From Rossellomorea vietnamensis (GTDB taxonomy: Bacteria > Bacillota > Bacilli > Bacillales > Bacillaceae_B), in contig NZ_LIXZ01000017.1 of NCBI RefSeq assembly GCF_001305855.1, positions 1 to 64,000 on the forward strand: a stretch of 64,000 nucleotides of DNA. The letters run 5' to 3'. The notes below the pieces were generated by a model. The model made no database searches and had not been told where the DNA came from. It saw only the letters and a list, made by a program, of their open reading frames with translations. The stretch's first letter is position 1. Every line of letters starts with the position of its first letter. The position numbers were made by a program, and so were the translations under genes. This document shows positions 50,734-60,378 of the stretch, in pieces.

Positions 50734-51285
50734 TTAGTGAGAGCGCTTTTCTTCCCATTCTTCCCGGATCATACCCATACGGATGGAGTCGTAATAGACG
50801 CCATTATAATACCGGCATTTTCTCATGCGTCCTTCAAGCTGCATCCCGACTTTCTCGGCTGCCTTCATCATCCGTTCATTCCCTGACCAAGTCGTGATGC
50901 CGACCCGTCCGATTTCCTTCGTAGTAAAGAGGTGATCGACCCATAGGGATAAGGCTTCGGTTCCATATCCGCCGTTCCAGTATGCCGGATCGTAAATGAC
51001 GATCCCCGCTTCAAGCCATCTGGTGGGCTCGTAATCCCAATAGTATCCCACGGTTCCGATGATGGTACCGTCGACCTCGATGACCCGTTGGAACTCATCG
51101 CTGCGACTTTTATTTCTGATGGATGATTCCATATACTCTTCAAGGGGGACGTACGTATGCTTAAAATAAGGGGCGTCCCATTTTTTCCACTCTGGAGAAG
51201 GATCCCCGTAAATATAGTCCCAAAGACAAGGAAGGTCTCTCTCTTCTATTTTTCTAAGTGTTACACGCTGACCGGTTAATTTCAA
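50734..51285 (-). CDS. GNAT acetyltransferase (RimJ/RimL-like)
   Basis: The 183-aa protein has the GNAT pattern VTLRKIEERDLPCLWDYIYGD..., IGTVGYYWDYEPTRWLEAGIVIYDPAYWNGGYGTEALSLWVDHLF with the acetyl-CoA loop (W-N-G-G-Y-G-T), and NERMMKAAEKVGMQLEGRMRKCRYYNGVYYDSIRMGMIREEWEE. It resembles the RimJ/RimL and YoaA-type acetyltransferases of bacilli, acting on an amino group of unknown identity. The next gene follows after 13 bases. Confidence 0.85.
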   Translation of the reverse strand: MKLTGQRVTLRKIEERDLPCLWDYIYGDPSPEWKKWDAPYFKHTYVPLEEYMESSIRNKSRSDEFQRVIEVDGTIIGTVGYYWDYEPTRWLEAGIVIYDPAYWNGGYGTEALSLWVDHLFTTKEIGRVGITTWSGNERMMKAAEKVGMQLEGRMRKCRYYNGVYYDSIRMGMIREEWEEKRSH

Positions 51286-51367
51286 TTCATGAGCACTCCT
51301 TTATTGTGTTACTATTTCCATTATACAGAAAATAGCCGGAATTATCAGAATAGATCATGAGAAAATC

Positions 51368-51404
51368 AGAGGTCCGTCCCTCTGTTGTGAGGGACGGACC
51401 TCTG
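51368..51404. terminator. Perfect terminator made of the dispersed GGTCCGTCCCTC motif
   Basis: AGAGGTCCGTCCCTC and its complement form a 15-16-bp stem with a 6-base loop (TGTTGT), directly downstream of the dicarboxylate symporter gene. The 13-base core is the same as in the repeat at 23591/23663. A T run is only weakly present. Confidence 0.7.
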
Positions 51405-51409
51405 GTTGG

Positions 51410-52597
51410 TTAACTTGCTTTGATTGAGGACACTGGTGCTTTTTTCTTTTGGGTCAGTTTGTCGACGATGGATGTGATGGCACCGTCGCCTGTTACGTTG
51501 CAGGCAGTTCCGAAGCTGTCCTGTGCAAGGTAAAGGGCAATCATGAGGGACGTCATAGTCGGTCCGAATCCAAGCATCGTTTCAAGTAATCCAAGGGCTG
51601 CCATGACGGCTCCCCCTGGAACACCAGGCGCTGCAATCATTGTGATGCCGAGCATCAAAATGAAGGGGAAAAGCTGAGTGAACTGCAGTGCTTCACCCTG
51701 GATGAACATGACGGCCATGGCACAGCTGACAAGGGTGATGGTACTTCCTGATAAATGAATTGTGGCGAGAAGCGGAACAGAGAAGTCGGCGATCCGTTCT
51801 CTGGCACCGATTTTCTTCGAACGCTCAAGGGTCACCGGAATCGTTGAAGCAGAAGACTGCGTTCCGAGTGCCGTGAAGTAAGCAGGGAGCATCCCTTTCA
51901 TCATGGAAAGCGGATTTTGCTTTCTCAGTGTACCGGCGGCTGTATATTGAACGACTAAAAAGACAAGGTGTAAAAGAATGATCATGATAAATACTTTCGC
52001 GAATACAGACATGATGGCACTTACTTGTCCACCTTGTGTCATATTGGCAAAGATGCCAAGGATATGAATCGGTAAAAGTGGAATGATGATCTTTTCAATA
52101 ACGAGTTCCACAATGTTTCTGAATTCATCCATACCTTTTTGGAGGGTATCCCCTTTAATGGCCGCCATTCCCAGTCCAATGGTAAACGCGATGAGAAGAG
52201 CTGACATCACGCCCATGATCGGAGGCATGTCCACTGTGAAGAATCCTTTAAGAAGAGCTTCTTCGGGATTTTCAAATGATTGGGACGTTTGATTAGCGAG
52301 TAAAGTTGGGTAAATAGACTTCGCGACCGTAAAGGCGAGTAAACCGGCTAACACTGTTGAACCATATGCAAGGGCAGTAGTCAATCCGAGAAGTTTTCCC
52401 GCGCCTTTACCCATGGAGCCAATCCCCGGAGCGATAAAGCCGATGATGATCAATGGAATCGCAAACCCAAGGAAATTACCGAATAGTCCATTGAATGTAG
52501 CAAATATTTTTACAAACCATTCTGGTGCATATGCTCCTATGACAATACCTAACGCAATACCTAAAAGGATCTTAGGCAGTAAACCGAACTTTCTCAT
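51410..52597 (-). CDS. Dicarboxylate/amino acid:cation symporter (DAACS family)
   Basis: The 395-aa protein from the ATG at 52597 (after AAGGAGG) has about eight membrane segments and the DAACS pattern: TALGTQSSASTIPVTLERSKKIGARERIADFSVPLLATIHLSGSTI, IAAPGVPGGAVMAALGLLE and IALYLAQDSFGTACNVTGDGAI. It should bring in glutamate, aspartate, dicarboxylates or serine/threonine with H+ or Na+. The substrate is not evident. It is monocistronic. Confidence 0.88.
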   Translation of the reverse strand: MRKFGLLPKILLGIALGIVIGAYAPEWFVKIFATFNGLFGNFLGFAIPLIIIGFIAPGIGSMGKGAGKLLGLTTALAYGSTVLAGLLAFTVAKSIYPTLLANQTSQSFENPEEALLKGFFTVDMPPIMGVMSALLIAFTIGLGMAAIKGDTLQKGMDEFRNIVELVIEKIIIPLLPIHILGIFANMTQGGQVSAIMSVFAKVFIMIILLHLVFLVVQYTAAGTLRKQNPLSMMKGMLPAYFTALGTQSSASTIPVTLERSKKIGARERIADFSVPLLATIHLSGSTITLVSCAMAVMFIQGEALQFTQLFPFILMLGITMIAAPGVPGGAVMAALGLLETMLGFGPTMTSLMIALYLAQDSFGTACNVTGDGAITSIVDKLTQKKKAPVSSIKAS

Positions 52598-52897
52598 CTG
52601 GGTGTCCTCCTTAAAAATACAAATGTTTTTAATACGAGGATTATACACCTAATAGTGTGATAACTTAATAGCTTTTCAAATAGGCGAAATTTTAAGTGTA
52701 TTCTGAATAATAATTGAAAGAACAGTCGCCGGACTGGTTTCCGTTTGCATACATATATAATGGGCAATCCTCCCGAATGCCATTTGAATCAAGACAAATG
52801 TGGTAATTTTTATTTTCCAAAGGAATCATTCTTTCCCTTTCCGGTGAACGTGATAAAATAGAAACATCTATTGTGAATATTGGAGGTAACGAAATAC

Positions 52898-53968
52898 ATG
52901 AAAACGAAGTTGTGCTTACTGTACGGCGGTAAATCTGCCGAACATAATGTTTCCCTGCAAACAGCCAAGGCCGTAATCGGTGCCCTGGACTTAAATAAAT
53001 ATGAAATCCACCCTATTTTTATTTCGACGGAAGGTAATTGGATAAAAGGACCACAATTGAATGCTCCCGTTGAAGATGTGAAAGCATTGCAGTTTAAAGA
53101 TGGAGAAGAGATCGCTCCGAATGCGTTGAGTACGTCCATCGCTCCCTCTGAATCTGAAGGATATGACATGATCTTCCCATTGCTCCACGGACCGAATGGT
53201 GAAGACGGCACGGTTCAAGGCATGCTTGAGCTATTGAATCTTCCATACGTAGGAAACGGTGTCCTTGCTTCATCTGCCGGAATGGATAAAGTCATCATGA
53301 AGAATCTATTTGCTCAGGCGGGCATTCCTCAAGTCAACTACACGTGGTTCATCCGCAGCACGTGGAAGGGGAACCCGGAGTCTGCTTATAAACAGGTGGA
53401 AGAAGAGATTGGTTACCCATGCTTCGTGAAACCTGCCAATTTAGGTTCATCTGTCGGGATCAGCAAGTGTACGTCCCGTGAGGAATTAGCGGCTGCCTTC
53501 AGAGAAGCGTTCCAATTCGACCGTAAGATCATCATTGAAGAAGGCGTGAAGGCTCGGGAAATCGAGCTTGGAGTACTTGGCAACGATCAGCCGGAATGCT
53601 CCGTGGCAGGAGAGATCGTACCTAAGAAAGATTTCTACGATTATAAAGCCAAATATGAAGATGGGGATACAGCCCTCATCATCCCTGCAGAAGTAGAAGG
53701 TTCTATCTACAATGAAATGAAGGAAATTGCGATTCAGTCATACAAAGCCCTGGATTGTTCAGGACTTGTACGTGCAGACTTCTTTTTAACGGAAGATGGT
53801 CAGATCTATATGAACGAAGTGAACACGATGCCAGGTTTCACGCCGTACAGCATGTTCCCGCTTCTCTGGAAACACACGGGAGTGGATTATCCTACCCTGA
53901 TCGGGAAACTCGTGGACCTTGGAATGGAACGCTATCAAGACAAACAAACGATTAAACATACGATGTAG
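52898..53968 (+). CDS. ddl: D-alanine--D-alanine ligase
   Basis: The 356-aa protein from the ATG at 52898 (after GGAGGTAA) has the ATP-grasp ligase layout: [20 protein letters not shown] near the N-terminus, [55 protein letters not shown], and [33 protein letters not shown]. It joins two D-Ala for the pentapeptide of peptidoglycan. It precedes murF as in B. subtilis. The catalytic-loop residue (Y or F type) cannot be used to judge vancomycin tolerance here. A possible promoter with TAAAAT lies near 52854. Confidence 0.93.
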   Translation: MKTKLCLLYGGKSAEHNVSLQTAKAVIGALDLNKYEIHPIFISTEGNWIKGPQLNAPVEDVKALQFKDGEEIAPNALSTSIAPSESEGYDMIFPLLHGPNGEDGTVQGMLELLNLPYVGNGVLASSAGMDKVIMKNLFAQAGIPQVNYTWFIRSTWKGNPESAYKQVEEEIGYPCFVKPANLGSSVGISKCTSREELAAAFREAFQFDRKIIIEEGVKAREIELGVLGNDQPECSVAGEIVPKKDFYDYKAKYEDGDTALIIPAEVEGSIYNEMKEIAIQSYKALDCSGLVRADFFLTEDGQIYMNEVNTMPGFTPYSMFPLLWKHTGVDYPTLIGKLVDLGMERYQDKQTIKHTM

Positions 53969-54054
53969 GCAACGTGGGACTGACCAGGGGATTCACCGTC
54001 TAGGGGCAGTCCCTGCTCTATTTGGACGGAAAAATGTGTAAAAGGAGAAAACGA

Positions 54055-55431
54055 ATGTTCGAGAAGACGATTAGAGAAATATGTACCATACTCGATGTGA
54101 AAAATGATCTTTCTGCATTTGACTCAGTAGTCGTGAGAGGTGTTTCCATTGATACAAGAAAAATTGAGAGTGGCAACCTGTTTGTTCCGTTTAAAGGAGA
54201 AAATGTCGACGGTCACCAGTTCGTCCGTCAGGCGATCGACAATGGAGCTTCCGCTGCCTTCTGGGATATCAATGTCCCTAATCCCCCGGAAGATATTCCG
54301 GTCATCGTGGTGGAAGACCCGCTGCTTGCCCTTCAGTCGTTGGCAAACCAGTACCGTCACGAGCTTGATTTAAAGGTAGTCGGGATTACCGGAAGCAATG
54401 GGAAAACGACCACCAAGGACATTGTGGCGAATCTTCTTTCCGTAAAATACCGGGTTCATAAAACCCAAGGGAATTACAATAACCATATCGGTCTGCCATT
54501 AACGATCCTTTCTCTTCCACAGGACTCGGAAGTGGCGGTACTTGAAATGGGGATGAGCGGATTCGGGGAAATAGAACTTCTGTCTAACATCTCACAGCCT
54601 GATGCGGCCATCATCACGAACATCGGAGAATCTCATCTTCAGGATCTCGGTTCACGGGAGGGTATCGCCAAAGCCAAGCTTGAAATTGTAAAAGGCTTGA
54701 AACCGGATGGGTTATTTGCCTACTATGGAGATGAACCGCTGTTGCAATCAGGCGTCCGGGAACTCGACCTGAATCACATGGAGACATTCGGAAGAAGTGA
54801 ATCCAATACGATTTACCCGACAAAAATCGAAATGAACAATCAAGGAAGTTATTTTGAAACTTCTCTCGCTGAAGGCGAAACTTTCTTCCTGCCAGTATTG
54901 GGGCAGCACAACATCCATAACGCCCTTGCCGGGATCCTGATCGCCCGTCATTTCGGACTCAGCGTGGATGAAATGAAAGAAGGCTTGCAGTCATTGAAGC
55001 TGACTCAGATGAGGATGGAAATGGTGGAAGGGAAGAAAGGCGAAAGCATCATCAACGATGCCTATAATGCGAGCCCGACTTCCATGAAAGCGGCCATCGG
55101 ACTTGTGTCAGAGCTTGAAGGATTCCGTACAAAAATCCTCGTCCTGGGTGATATGCTCGAACTTGGAGAGGACGAAGAAGAATTCCACCAAGAGATCGGA
55201 CGCTTGATCGATCAAGAAAAGGTTCAGCAAGTGTTTACGTTTGGACGGCTTGGAGCGTTGATCGCAAAAGGGGCCCTCGAGAATTTCCCTGAAGATCTCG
55301 TTCATTCTTTTACGGATAAAGAATGTCTGACAAATGAACTGTCTTCCTTGATAAAAGGGGACGAATTGATTCTATTTAAGGCTTCAAGAGGAATGAAGCT
55401 GGAAGAAATCATTGAAGGATTAAAGGCATAA
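54055..55431 (+). CDS. murF: UDP-N-acetylmuramoyl-tripeptide--D-alanyl-D-alanine ligase
   Basis: The 458-aa protein from the ATG at 54055 (after AAAAGGAGAAAA) has the Mur ligase layout: N-terminal domain (VRGVSIDTRKIESGNLFVPFKGENVDGHQF), ATP site GITGSNGKTTTKD, NYNNHIGLPLTILSL, EMGMSGFGEIELLSNI, and the C-terminal DAYNASPTSMKAAI and LVLGDMLELG motifs. It adds the D-Ala-D-Ala made by Ddl to UDP-MurNAc-tripeptide in the cytoplasm. ddl and murF lie 86 bases apart with an inverted repeat (GGGACTG/CAGTCCC) between them. Confidence 0.95.
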   Translation: MFEKTIREICTILDVKNDLSAFDSVVVRGVSIDTRKIESGNLFVPFKGENVDGHQFVRQAIDNGASAAFWDINVPNPPEDIPVIVVEDPLLALQSLANQYRHELDLKVVGITGSNGKTTTKDIVANLLSVKYRVHKTQGNYNNHIGLPLTILSLPQDSEVAVLEMGMSGFGEIELLSNISQPDAAIITNIGESHLQDLGSREGIAKAKLEIVKGLKPDGLFAYYGDEPLLQSGVRELDLNHMETFGRSESNTIYPTKIEMNNQGSYFETSLAEGETFFLPVLGQHNIHNALAGILIARHFGLSVDEMKEGLQSLKLTQMRMEMVEGKKGESIINDAYNASPTSMKAAIGLVSELEGFRTKILVLGDMLELGEDEEEFHQEIGRLIDQEKVQQVFTFGRLGALIAKGALENFPEDLVHSFTDKECLTNELSSLIKGDELILFKASRGMKLEEIIEGLKA

Positions 55432-55472
55432 GTTTAAACCTTCATATAAATGAGCAAAATGAGCTTGTATAT

Positions 55473-55502
55473 GTCGGGAGGGTGGCTCGCTCCCTACCTT
55501 TT
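55473..55502 (+). terminator. Terminator-like hairpin after murF
   Basis: GGGAG pairs with CTCCC (about 55475-55496) around GGTGGCTCG and is followed by TTTTA. It separates murF from the hydrolase gene. Confidence 0.55.
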
Positions 55503-55522
55503 ACTAAGTAAGTGGGGATAAC

Positions 55523-56212
55523 ATGATCGGTTGTTTACTAATCCATGGTTTCACAGGGAGTCCTTTTGAAGTAGAACCCCTGGCTGAATTCCTCCGAGAA
55601 AGAACCGATTGGAAAATCGTCATGCCGACTCTTCCGGGTCATGGGGAAACACTCGAACTGAAAGGGATTAAGCATATTGAGTGGATCGAACATACTGAGT
55701 CCGAGCTGAAAGCCCTGTTGGACACATGTGATAAAGTGTATGTAATTGGTTTTTCAATGGGTGGATTGATTGCCTCATATCTTTCGGTGAAGTACGATAT
55801 AGATAAGCTCGTCCTGTTAAGTGCTGCAGCTTACTATATAAATGTTAAACAGTTACTGAAAGATATTGGAAATTTAATCAAAGAAGGAATACAAGGAAAT
55901 ATAATGGAAAACGAGCTGTACAAACGGTATAAATTCAAAGTGACCAAAACCCCGATCCTGTCGACATACGAATTCAGGAAAGTCGTCCGTATCGCTCGTC
56001 CGCTCCTCCAAAAGGTGAGCATCCCAACCTTTATCGCTCAAGGAGAGAATGATGGAATAGTCCCCCCTAAAGCTGCGAAATATATATATGAGACTATTTC
56101 CTCAAAAAAGAAAAACCTATTTTATTCCCCTGAAGCCAAACACTTGATATGCCATAGTAAGGATAAGCACGAACTTTTTGATAAGATCTACCAATTCCTG
56201 CAAAGTGAATAG
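55523..56212 (+). CDS. Alpha/beta hydrolase (carboxylesterase-like)
   Basis: The 229-aa protein has the alpha/beta-hydrolase pattern: CLLIHGFTGSPFEVEPLAEFL near the N-terminus, the nucleophile elbow GFSMGG (Ser at about residue 79), the Asp region IAQGENDGIVP, and a late His (EAKHLICH). It resembles the Est30-like carboxylesterases of Bacillus and Geobacillus. The natural substrate is not known. The ATG follows GTGGGGATAAC. It lies in the conserved murF-cshA gap. Confidence 0.85.
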   Translation: MIGCLLIHGFTGSPFEVEPLAEFLRERTDWKIVMPTLPGHGETLELKGIKHIEWIEHTESELKALLDTCDKVYVIGFSMGGLIASYLSVKYDIDKLVLLSAAAYYINVKQLLKDIGNLIKEGIQGNIMENELYKRYKFKVTKTPILSTYEFRKVVRIARPLLQKVSIPTFIAQGENDGIVPPKAAKYIYETISSKKKNLFYSPEAKHLICHSKDKHELFDKIYQFLQSE

Positions 56213-56297
56213 AGTGACTATTTGACATTAGATTGAAATTCCATTCTAGAAGTGGTAACATTACTACAACATAGTTCTTAATTTGTTGGACGTGCTA

Positions 56298-56327
56298 GCT
56301 CTTCTATTTTGAAGAGTGTATTTTTTT
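56298..56327 (+). terminator. Terminator upstream of cshA
   Basis: CTCTTC (56299-56304) pairs with GAAGAG (56311-56316) across a 6-base loop, followed by T7. It either ends the hydrolase transcript or acts as attenuator in the long cshA leader: TTGACA at 56223-56228 could be a -35 upstream of it. Confidence 0.65.
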
Positions 56328-56474
56328 GTACCAAACATAAAAACTAAACATCTCATATAGACGGTTTTAGATTAGATACCGAAGTCTTTCGGTGGGTAAG
56401 ATTTCGTTCCAACCTAAAAATATAATCAGATAATGATTAGTTATAAAAGATGTAAATTAAAGGAGAATGTAACA

Positions 56475-57992
56475 TTGACTAAGTTTGCAGATTTAAACTT
56501 AAGCGCATCTACGTTGAAATCAATTAAACGTATGGGCTTTGAAGAAGCGACACCAATTCAGGCGAGTACAATTCCAGTCGGTTTAGAAGGTAAGGATATT
56601 ATAGGTCAGGCACAAACTGGAACAGGTAAAACAACAGCATTTGGAATCCCGATGATCGAGAAGATCGATGTGAAAAATCCAAACGTTCAAGCTCTTATCA
56701 TTGCACCAACTCGTGAACTTGCCATCCAAGTTTCAGAAGAGTTATACCGTATCGGAGCTGACAAGCGTGCACGCGTGTTATCTGTCTACGGAGGACAGGA
56801 CATCCAACGTCAAATCCGCGCGATGAAAAAGAACCCTCATATCATCGTTGGTACACCAGGTCGTCTTCTTGACCATATCAAACGTAAAACGCTCAACCTT
56901 GAAAACGTTGAAACATTAGTACTTGACGAAGCAGATGAAATGCTGAACATGGGCTTCATCGAAGACATCGAAAGCATTCTTGAAACTGTTCCAAGCACAA
57001 GACAAACACTTCTATTCTCTGCCACAATGCCGGATCCGATCCGACGCATTGCAAACCGCTTTATGACAGAGCCGGAAGTAATCAAGGTTAAATCAAAAGA
57101 AGTAACGGTTTCGAACATCGAACAATTCTATACAAAAGTAAGCGAAAAAGAAAAATTCGATACTCTTTCCCGTTTAATCGATGTACAATCACCGGAACTC
57201 GCGATTGTATTCGGTCGTACAAAGCGTAGAGTAGACGAATTAGCGCGTGCTCTCAGCATCCGTGGCTACCTGGCAGAAGGGATTCACGGAGATCTTTCTC
57301 AAGCTCGTCGTATGACAGTTCTTAAGAAGTTCAAAGAAGGCCGCATCGATATCCTGATTGCAACAGACGTTGCTGCTCGTGGATTAGATATCTCTGGCGT
57401 AACACATGTTTACAACTTTGATATTCCTCAAGATCCTGAAAGCTACGTTCACCGTATCGGACGTACAGGTCGTGCAGGTAAGAAAGGTATGTCCATCACT
57501 TTTGTTACACCAAGAGAAATGGGTTACCTGAAGATCGTTGAACAAACAACGAAGAAGAAAATGACGGCCCTTAAGCCACCTAGCTTAAACGAAGCACTTG
57601 AAGGTCAGCAACGCATGGCACTAGAGAAGCTGGTTGAAGCTGCGAAGGAAAGCGATCTTAAAGAGTACTATCCATTAGCAGAAGAATTCCTTGGAAGCCA
57701 TGATTCCGTTCAAGCAGTAGCGGCAGCGATCCGTGTATTGACAAAAGAACCGGATACAACTCCAGTAGACATTACTGAAGAGCGTCCATTACCATCAAGA
57801 GGCGGTGGAAATCGTGGTGGCGGAAATCGCGGCGGTGGATACAAAGGTGGAGCTCGCAGCGGAAGTCGCGGTGGATCTTCACGCAGCGGCGGTGGAAATC
57901 GCGGAGGCGGAAGCCGTGGTGGAGATCGCAACCGTACAGGCGGCGGCAGACCACAATCTTCAAGCAAACGTAAATCTTATAACAATTCTTGA
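56475..57992 (+). CDS. cshA: DEAD-box RNA helicase CshA
   Basis: The 505-aa protein from the TTG at 56475 (after AAAGGAGAATG) has all DEAD-box motifs: Q motif (GFEEATPIQ), [32 protein letters not shown], the helicase C motifs ARGLDI and HRIGRTGR. The C-terminal 70 residues are a Gly/Arg/Ser-rich tail with repeated GGG-N-R-GGG units. CshA acts in RNA degradation, ribosome assembly and cold growth. Codon use is more biased than the neighbours, as expected for a highly expressed gene. The position next to ydbS/ydbT-like genes matches B. subtilis. Confidence 0.95.
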   Translation: MTKFADLNLSASTLKSIKRMGFEEATPIQASTIPVGLEGKDIIGQAQTGTGKTTAFGIPMIEKIDVKNPNVQALIIAPTRELAIQVSEELYRIGADKRARVLSVYGGQDIQRQIRAMKKNPHIIVGTPGRLLDHIKRKTLNLENVETLVLDEADEMLNMGFIEDIESILETVPSTRQTLLFSATMPDPIRRIANRFMTEPEVIKVKSKEVTVSNIEQFYTKVSEKEKFDTLSRLIDVQSPELAIVFGRTKRRVDELARALSIRGYLAEGIHGDLSQARRMTVLKKFKEGRIDILIATDVAARGLDISGVTHVYNFDIPQDPESYVHRIGRTGRAGKKGMSITFVTPREMGYLKIVEQTTKKKMTALKPPSLNEALEGQQRMALEKLVEAAKESDLKEYYPLAEEFLGSHDSVQAVAAAIRVLTKEPDTTPVDITEERPLPSRGGGNRGGGNRGGGYKGGARSGSRGGSSRSGGGNRGGGSRGGDRNRTGGGRPQSSSKRKSYNNS

Positions 57993-58003
57993 TTAGATAG
58001 ATA

Positions 58004-58040
58004 GAACACGATGACCTTTAGGGGTTGTCGTGTTTTTTTG
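58004..58040 (+). terminator. Terminator of cshA
   Basis: AACACGATGACC pairs with GGTTGTCGTGTT with one mismatch or bulge, and T7 follows. It lies 12 bases after the cshA stop. Confidence 0.8.
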
Positions 58041-58116
58041 TTGGTGGTGTGGGTTTGGATTGGGAAATTGGGATGAGGGGTCGGAGATGGGAGTGATTGG
58101 TTATCCAATATTTGTA

Positions 58117-58215
58117 AAACTACGCAATTAACTCGTGAAATGACGCAATAAATTAAAAAACGACGCAATTATCCGGAAAATGACGCAATCAGACCCCAAA
58201 ATGACGCAATCAATA
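58117..58215. repeat. Five GACGCAAT-type repeats with a 20-21-base period
   Basis: The octamer [TG]ACGCAAT starts at 58121, 58142, 58162, 58182 and 58203, each after an A-rich stretch (AAAATGACGCAAT form). The spacing of 21, 20, 20 and 21 bases puts all copies on one face of the helix. It is non-coding, between the cshA terminator and the NERD gene start. Confidence 0.85.
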
Positions 58216-58303
58216 TTAATATGTTAATATTTCCATTTCGAAGAAGGGTATTTCCAACCCGTGGCGAACTAAATATCCATACCAGCTAAAGGAGAGTGAT
58301 CAA

Positions 58304-59272
58304 TTGATCTGCAAAGAGCTAACAATTCCGCTAATTCTTGAAAAAACAGAGGCATTATCAGGTCGGATCGTCCATCATCATCCAAAGGTTCCCCTCATAG
58401 AAAAGGATTTAAGAAAAAGAAAGGCAGGTTACAACGGTGAATCCACGGTTTACTACCACCTCACCTTCTTGAAAGACAAAAAATATAAGATCTTTTACAA
58501 TGTAAGACTCCCCATCTTCTCAAATCATTTCCAAATGGACTTTCTCATCCTCACCCGGTTCTATATTTTGATCATCGAAGTAAAAAACATATCAGGAATG
58601 GTGACCATCGATCCTTTCATCAAACAACTGACCTGGACTCATAAAGGGGTGACGGAAGGATTCACCGATCCGGTCTCGCAAGTGCAAAGGTATAAATTAT
58701 TACTCCAGAAATGGTTCAGTACCCACAAACTGAAGCATCCCCCAATCGAACACCTCGTCGTATTCAGCAACCCATCAACCACTTTGAATTACACCGTATC
58801 CCCGGCGCCGGATGACCCCTACAAACAGATTATCCATGCTCAAAATGTCATCGAAAAGATCAAAGAATGGAATGAAAAGCATCCAACCACAAACGTGACA
58901 GATAAAGAACTTGTAAAAATGAAGAGGCTCATAATAAAAAGACATGAGGAGCCGGAAATGGACATCCTAAAAGCCTACTCCCTGACAAAAAGCGATATCC
59001 TCACCGGTGTACGCTGTGAAAACTGCCAACACATCCCCATGATCAGAGTCAGTGCTTCATGGTCCTGTTTTAAATGCCACCATTTTTCTAAAACCGCACA
59101 TACCACAGCCATCCAGGATTATTTCTTACTACTGAATAACCACCTAACCAATAGCGAGTTAAGAAAGTTCCTTCATCTAACTTCAAGAAATACAGCATAT
59201 AAAATCCTGAAATCCCTTCAATATGAAACCCGGGGAGGGACGAAATCCGTTACCTACTCACCCACAAAATAA
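58304..59272 (+). CDS. NERD-domain protein
   Basis: The 322-aa protein has a NERD (nuclease-related) domain near 45-165: GYNGESTVYYHLTFLKDKKYKIFYNVRLPIFSNHFQMDFLILTRFYILIIEVKNISG, with the D..I....I.I.E.K core of PD-(D/E)XK-like nucleases. The C-terminal part has two Cys pairs (CENCQHIP...CFKCHHF), a likely zinc ribbon, and a helical end. Function unknown; DNA-related activity is likely. The TTG at 58304 follows AAAGGAGAGTG. It lies next to the UV endonuclease gene. Confidence 0.82.
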   Translation: MICKELTIPLILEKTEALSGRIVHHHPKVPLIEKDLRKRKAGYNGESTVYYHLTFLKDKKYKIFYNVRLPIFSNHFQMDFLILTRFYILIIEVKNISGMVTIDPFIKQLTWTHKGVTEGFTDPVSQVQRYKLLLQKWFSTHKLKHPPIEHLVVFSNPSTTLNYTVSPAPDDPYKQIIHAQNVIEKIKEWNEKHPTTNVTDKELVKMKRLIIKRHEEPEMDILKAYSLTKSDILTGVRCENCQHIPMIRVSASWSCFKCHHFSKTAHTTAIQDYFLLLNNHLTNSELRKFLHLTSRNTAYKILKSLQYETRGGTKSVTYSPTK

Positions 59273-59319
59273 TTCCCCGACAGAGCGCACATACTAATCC
59301 AAAAAGGAGTTCTCCATCC

Positions 59320-60282
59320 ATGACACTCATCAAAATCGGCTATGTAGCCATGAGCATGAACCTTCAAAACGCATCTCCCTCCCAAACAATGACCTATAAG
59401 CAGTTTGCAGGCATAAAGGATCGAGAGGCAGCAATTCATAAATTAGAGCGGATTGCCCGGTCCAATTTACAAAACTGCCTTAGGCTTTTAAAGCATAATG
59501 TCCTGAATGAAATCCATTTCTTCCGCTTCAGTTCAAAGTTGATCCCCCTTGCGAATCATCCTGAACTAAAGGGATGGGATTTCATTTCTCCGTTAAAGGA
59601 AGAGCTTGGAGCGATTGAAGAGTACCTGAAGCTTCATCCAATGAGGGTGGGTTTTCATCCTGATCACTTTGTTCTGCTGAATTCGAGTGATGTCGATGTG
59701 CTGAAAAATACGCTGAAGACGCTGAAGATGCATGAGGCTTTGTTAAAGGGGATGGGCATTGATCCGACCCACCGATGTGTTCTCCATGTGGGTGGAGCTT
59801 ATGAGGATAAAGAAAAGGCCCTTGAACAATTTATTCATAATTGGGGGCTTACACCGGTATCTCTTCAACGGATGATCATTCTTGAAAATGATGACACGGT
59901 GTTCAGTGCAGCGGATGCCCTTTATTTGTGTGAGAAACTTGGTATTCCACTTGTGTTTGATTATCATCACCATCTTGCTTATAACGAAAGGGATTGGCTG
60001 CTAGATTGGGAAAGAGTGGTTGGGACGTGGAGCCAGTCCCCGTTGCCGGTGAAAATGCATATATCCAGTCCACGGTCCCGGGAAGAATACAAGGCTCATG
60101 CTGATTTCATCGATCCCGGGATGTTCCTCGACTTTTTACATGGAGTAAAAGGCTCAGTCGATGAAATTGATTGTATGATCGAAGCGAAGAAAAAGGACGA
60201 TGCGTTGTTTAAGCTAGTAGAGGACTTGCAAGGTATTGAAGGAATTGAATGGGTTGATAAAAGTTCCTTTATAGTGAAGTAG
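59320..60282 (+). CDS. uvsE: UV damage endonuclease UvsE
   Basis: The 320-aa protein matches UvsE/UVDE: KIGYVAMSM...NLQNASPSQTMTYKQF, NEIHFFRFSSKLIPLANHPE, MRVGFHPDHFVLLNSS, LHVGGAYEDKEKALEQFIHNW, ILENDDTVFSAADALYLCEKLGIPLVFDYHHHLAYN, KMHISSPR, HADFIDPGMFLDFL. The His/Glu/Asp residues form the three-metal site of the TIM barrel. It nicks DNA 5' of pyrimidine dimers and 6-4 products. It is normal length. The ATG follows AAAAAGGAG. Confidence 0.92.
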   Translation: MTLIKIGYVAMSMNLQNASPSQTMTYKQFAGIKDREAAIHKLERIARSNLQNCLRLLKHNVLNEIHFFRFSSKLIPLANHPELKGWDFISPLKEELGAIEEYLKLHPMRVGFHPDHFVLLNSSDVDVLKNTLKTLKMHEALLKGMGIDPTHRCVLHVGGAYEDKEKALEQFIHNWGLTPVSLQRMIILENDDTVFSAADALYLCEKLGIPLVFDYHHHLAYNERDWLLDWERVVGTWSQSPLPVKMHISSPRSREEYKAHADFIDPGMFLDFLHGVKGSVDEIDCMIEAKKKDDALFKLVEDLQGIEGIEWVDKSSFIVK

Positions 60283-60378
60283 GTGGAAAGAATTATATTC
60301 TCCCCGCAATCTGAAACCATCTCTGTTCCAAAACGTATATTTACTGTAAGATTTAGTAAAGAGAGAAGGGGGATTTCA

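Noticed and set aside
58117..58215. CRISPR array
   Set aside because: Repeat units are only 8-13 bases, spacers about 8 bases, and no cas gene is present.
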